A stretch of 9,211 bases of DNA from Oscillospiraceae bacterium (GTDB taxonomy: Bacteria > Bacillota > Clostridia > UBA1381): positions 1 to 9,211 of the forward strand of contig JAJBTG010000074.1 of assembly GCA_020860985.1 (NCBI GenBank). The letters are read 5' to 3'. Position 1 is the stretch's first letter. Each line of letters opens with the position of its first letter. A program made the translations under genes and the position numbers. The notes under the pieces were generated by a model. That model did no database searches. It was given only the letters and a program-made list of their open reading frames with translations, and was not told the origin of the DNA. This document shows, one piece after another, positions 7,797 to 9,211 of the stretch.

Positions 7797-9211
7797 CACC
7801 ACCTCGAACTCCTGCATATTTGAGGCAAGAGGGGTTTCATAGCCGTTTCTCTCGGCGCCGTAGGAATACTTGTCATAATAATCATCACCCACGTAAATCG
7901 CCGCAAGGAAGTGCGCGCCCGCTTCATAATGCTTATTAACAACCGTTCTTTCTACAATTCCCTCGTCAACCTCCTGATACGCTATAGCGTCGCTGAAGCT
8001 GTAGTATTCCCCGCTGCCATCGTCCTTTTCCTTGAACGCTTTATTTTCATCGTCCCATATTTCTTCCCATACGGTATTTTCATCAGCCGTGAAATAATAC
8101 ACCGTTCCGGTTGCGTCGGTAACGACCTCTCCATCGGCATCAAGCATATATGTCAGGACTATAAGCGTATCATTATATATGAAAGTATTCCGGTCAAAAG
8201 GAATATCGAGCTTAACCGAATCAACTCTTTTCTTCAGCCTTGCCTTATTTTCCTCATTGTCGCTTACCGCGATAAACATCGAATCGTCGCTCAGAGTAAA
8301 ATGCTCTCTGTAATGTCTGAGTGTTTTATCTTGGTTTGTCACATTGGTGGTCAAAATCAAATCGCCTGCCTGCGCCTCGTCGCAGATACTCAGCAAAATC
8401 TTTACCGGTACTTCGTCGGAATTACAATTCTCCAAAAATCCGCTTACGTTTACCGACGCATTTCTCTTTGACAGACGGATTGAAGATATATAATTCTCTT
8501 TACCCTCGCCGTAATTCTCCGGTTCGCCCAATTCCTTTACATTGACCGAATACATTACGTCGTTGTCCTGGTAAACGCCGTAGCCGTTCGAGCCGCCGAT
8601 AACGCGTCCCGCCTCTATTTCAAGGACTCCGCCTCGGGTGGTACTCCAGCTGCTGCCCATATTGGGATCCACATTTGCGCCGTCCTCCTCACCGTCAAGA
8701 TTAAAGATTGCGCTTCCGTAGGTGTTTCTTATCTCGCCGCCCGTAACGTCAAGCATACGCTTGTTGTATATAAGCATATCCTGATTGTTTCCGATTATTG
8801 CGCCGCTTTCAACGGTCAGCAAACCGTTATTTTCCAATATACCCGCAGATGTGCTTGCCGCTTCAATATCCTCGCCGAAAATCATTTTACCCGTCTGTTT
8901 GAGCGAGTTGTCTTTAATGGTAACGGTTCCTTGGTTATTCATATTATAATCGCCGAAGTTGATTGTACAACCGTTCAAATCCAGAACAAACTCCATATCC
9001 TCCGTTATTGTAACGTCCGCCATAGCGCCGCTGCCGCCGACGGTATGGTCGGCAAGCATTTTAATTTGCACCGCCGTAACATCGCCGTTGCTCTGAATTT
9101 CAGCAACGCCGTTTACCGCGGCTCTAAGGCTGGGGTAAATAGTAGTATTTTCATCGCTCCATGTTACCTCGGCGATTTCCTCAACTCGTTCCTCAAATTC
9201 CGGCGTAACGG
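6006..9211 (-). CDS. N-terminal piece of the SLH giant: beta-helix, Ig-like and MBG modules 1 to 6 (partial)
   Basis: There are 1,067 codons from the window edge to the TGA at 6006-6008. The frame is open above the GTG at 9069-9071, which is internal and not a start: upstream residues read TWSDENTTIYPSLRAAVNGV, the usual lead-in to this kind of domain. Then come short beta-rungs with Asn and Gly turns (LDLNGCTINF, NNGLLTVESGAIIGN, LDVTGGEIRN), resembling a right-handed parallel beta-helix. An Ig-like region follows (KLDIPFDRNTFIYNDTLIVL to AGAHFLAAIYVGDDYYDKY). Six MBG-like modules begin at 7796; typical signatures are KPYTGQ, GEYDITIHGIGNYSG, YGYTGQAV and EGVDYTLSY. The piece ends seven residues before the YTG signature of module 7. 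No catalytic motif is seen, so a structural or adhesive role is likely. Confidence 0.82.
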   Translation of the reverse strand, partial: VTPEFEERVEEIAEVTWSDENTTIYPSLRAAVNGVAEIQSNGDVTAVQIKMLADHTVGGSGAMADVTITEDMEFVLDLNGCTINFGDYNMNNQGTVTIKDNSLKQTGKMIFGEDIEAASTSAGILENNGLLTVESGAIIGNNQDMLIYNKRMLDVTGGEIRNTYGSAIFNLDGEEDGANVDPNMGSSWSTTRGGVLEIEAGRVIGGSNGYGVYQDNDVMYSVNVKELGEPENYGEGKENYISSIRLSKRNASVNVSGFLENCNSDEVPVKILLSICDEAQAGDLILTTNVTNQDKTLRHYREHFTLSDDSMFIAVSDNEENKARLKKRVDSVKLDIPFDRNTFIYNDTLIVLTYMLDADGEVVTDATGTVYYFTADENTVWEEIWDDENKAFKEKDDGSGEYYSFSDAIAYQEVDEGIVERTVVNKHYEAGAHFLAAIYVGDDYYDKYSYGAERNGYETPLASNMQEFEVVQKPLTQSMLDADDITKPYTGQNYASWLPVNVSLRDSYSLSLNTDYYIQLAVYNYTIQDAGEYDITIHGIGNYSGTVDLKFTVEQYTDALNVSLSQEYYLSAPDIVFEGSGATASVTDIYGNTLSTDDFTYKIYTLDENGDIDEDIEPSTEAPSEVGMYRMVVNGSGGNYSEVAEGGVNFVIIKTDGALSVETDDGEFVYNGYDKYVDVESVPEGTADENVRSLDVYGTVDDEPIKLTYGSHYLVSWGGSIRPNSAGNYTLLIIGTDMFAGDYSAKIMSVSKYELDENNTSVIFTDGDGAETSEFEYDGTAHYANVKIHGGVPDDVNLLSRFEQDKDYLVSYSGKKLTTDESSGNAVLDESQYINVTRDENDNVIAGSEVEISGTGVNYSGSFTKKYTIVPRDMEKYSDEITASVTDISFSGAANEPVIIVEDNCSTIQDKHLEEGTDFEVTYEAVDDDASLITVNGKGYPYSSGNYKAIISGIGNYSGTITQEFSMTGYSGGIIVSLSPSVYGYTGQAVQLVTLSVTNDNGIALEEGVDYTLSYSLRSDPDTSVDAVQVGEYYVNVTGIGNYAGHSGRAEFDIISTSGLVSIVLKD

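Larger units (their letters stand above)
2241..9211 (-). pseudogene. Giant SLH-anchored MBG-repeat surface protein, interrupted by three in-frame stops, 5' end outside the window
   Basis: From 9209 to the TAA at 2241-2243 one frame holds 2,319 sense codons and three internal stops: TGA 6006-6008, TGA 5355-5357, TAA 2910-2912. There is no frameshift. Order of parts: beta-helix-like region (about 9014-8430), Ig-like region (8222-7797), about 17 MBG/YDG-type modules of 75-110 residues (7796-3279), fibronectin type III (3257-2979), Gly/Ser and Pro/Glu linker, three SLH domains, C-terminal tail. The protein would be exported and held in the wall by SLH domains binding secondary cell-wall polymer; signal peptide and promoter lie beyond 9211. 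Modules are intact on both sides of every stop, so this was recently, or still is, one gene. Explanations are recent nonsense mutations, translational readthrough, or sequence errors. The four pieces are described separately; the last three lack export signals and are unlikely as independent secreted proteins. Confidence 0.8.

Noticed and set aside
2538..8545. Plus-strand open frames opposite the giant gene (for example 2538-3005, 4695-5189, 6843-7355, 7911-8471)
   Set aside because: They are antisense shadows of a strongly repetitive minus-strand frame with clear domains. They have no domain content or ribosome binding sites of their own.

Overview
The window looks like a chromosomal segment of a low-to-mid GC, Gram-positive gut-type Clostridia (Bacillota). 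The evidence is an S-layer-homology (SLH) anchored surface giant, a BspA-type leucine-rich-repeat surface protein with a Sec signal peptide, near-consensus sigma-A promoters, an AGGAGG ribosome binding site and strong intrinsic terminators. I cannot assign a genus from sequence alone.

Layout. Positions 15-1531 (minus) hold a secreted BspA/LRR_5 protein with its own promoter (1583-1611) and ribosome binding site (1539-1544). Its natural ATG is one base out of frame with the body of the gene, because an A tract directly after the ATG holds six bases where seven would be needed. Positions 1612-1842 carry no convincing gene, but 1674-1776 (plus) can fold into two hairpins with complementary loops followed by a terminator. 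Positions 1843-2023 (plus) are a textbook tRNA-Leu(GAG) unit: promoter, tRNA with encoded CCA, terminator. Positions 2024-2240 hold a bidirectional terminator (2055-2102) and a cluster of small hairpins.

Positions 2241-9211 (minus, 5' end beyond the window) are one continuous reading frame of 2,319 sense codons interrupted by three in-frame stops (TGA at 6006-6008, TGA at 5355-5357, TAA at 2910-2912) and by no frameshift. Read through, it encodes a beta-helix-like N-terminal region, an Ig-like region, about 17 MBG/YDG-like beta-sandwich modules, one fibronectin type III domain, a Gly/Ser/Pro/Glu linker and three SLH domains. Homology continues without a break across each stop. The gene is therefore a recently decayed pseudogene, a gene read through by recoding, or a gene carrying sequence errors.

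Functional picture. Both proteins belong to the outer cell surface: the LRR protein is secreted, and the giant would be held in the wall by SLH domains binding secondary cell-wall polymer. The notable theme is that both carry lesions that would switch off or truncate the product: a homopolymer frameshift in the signal peptide, and three nonsense codons, one exactly between the exposed part and the anchor. I see no CRISPR array, transposase, phage gene or defence system.
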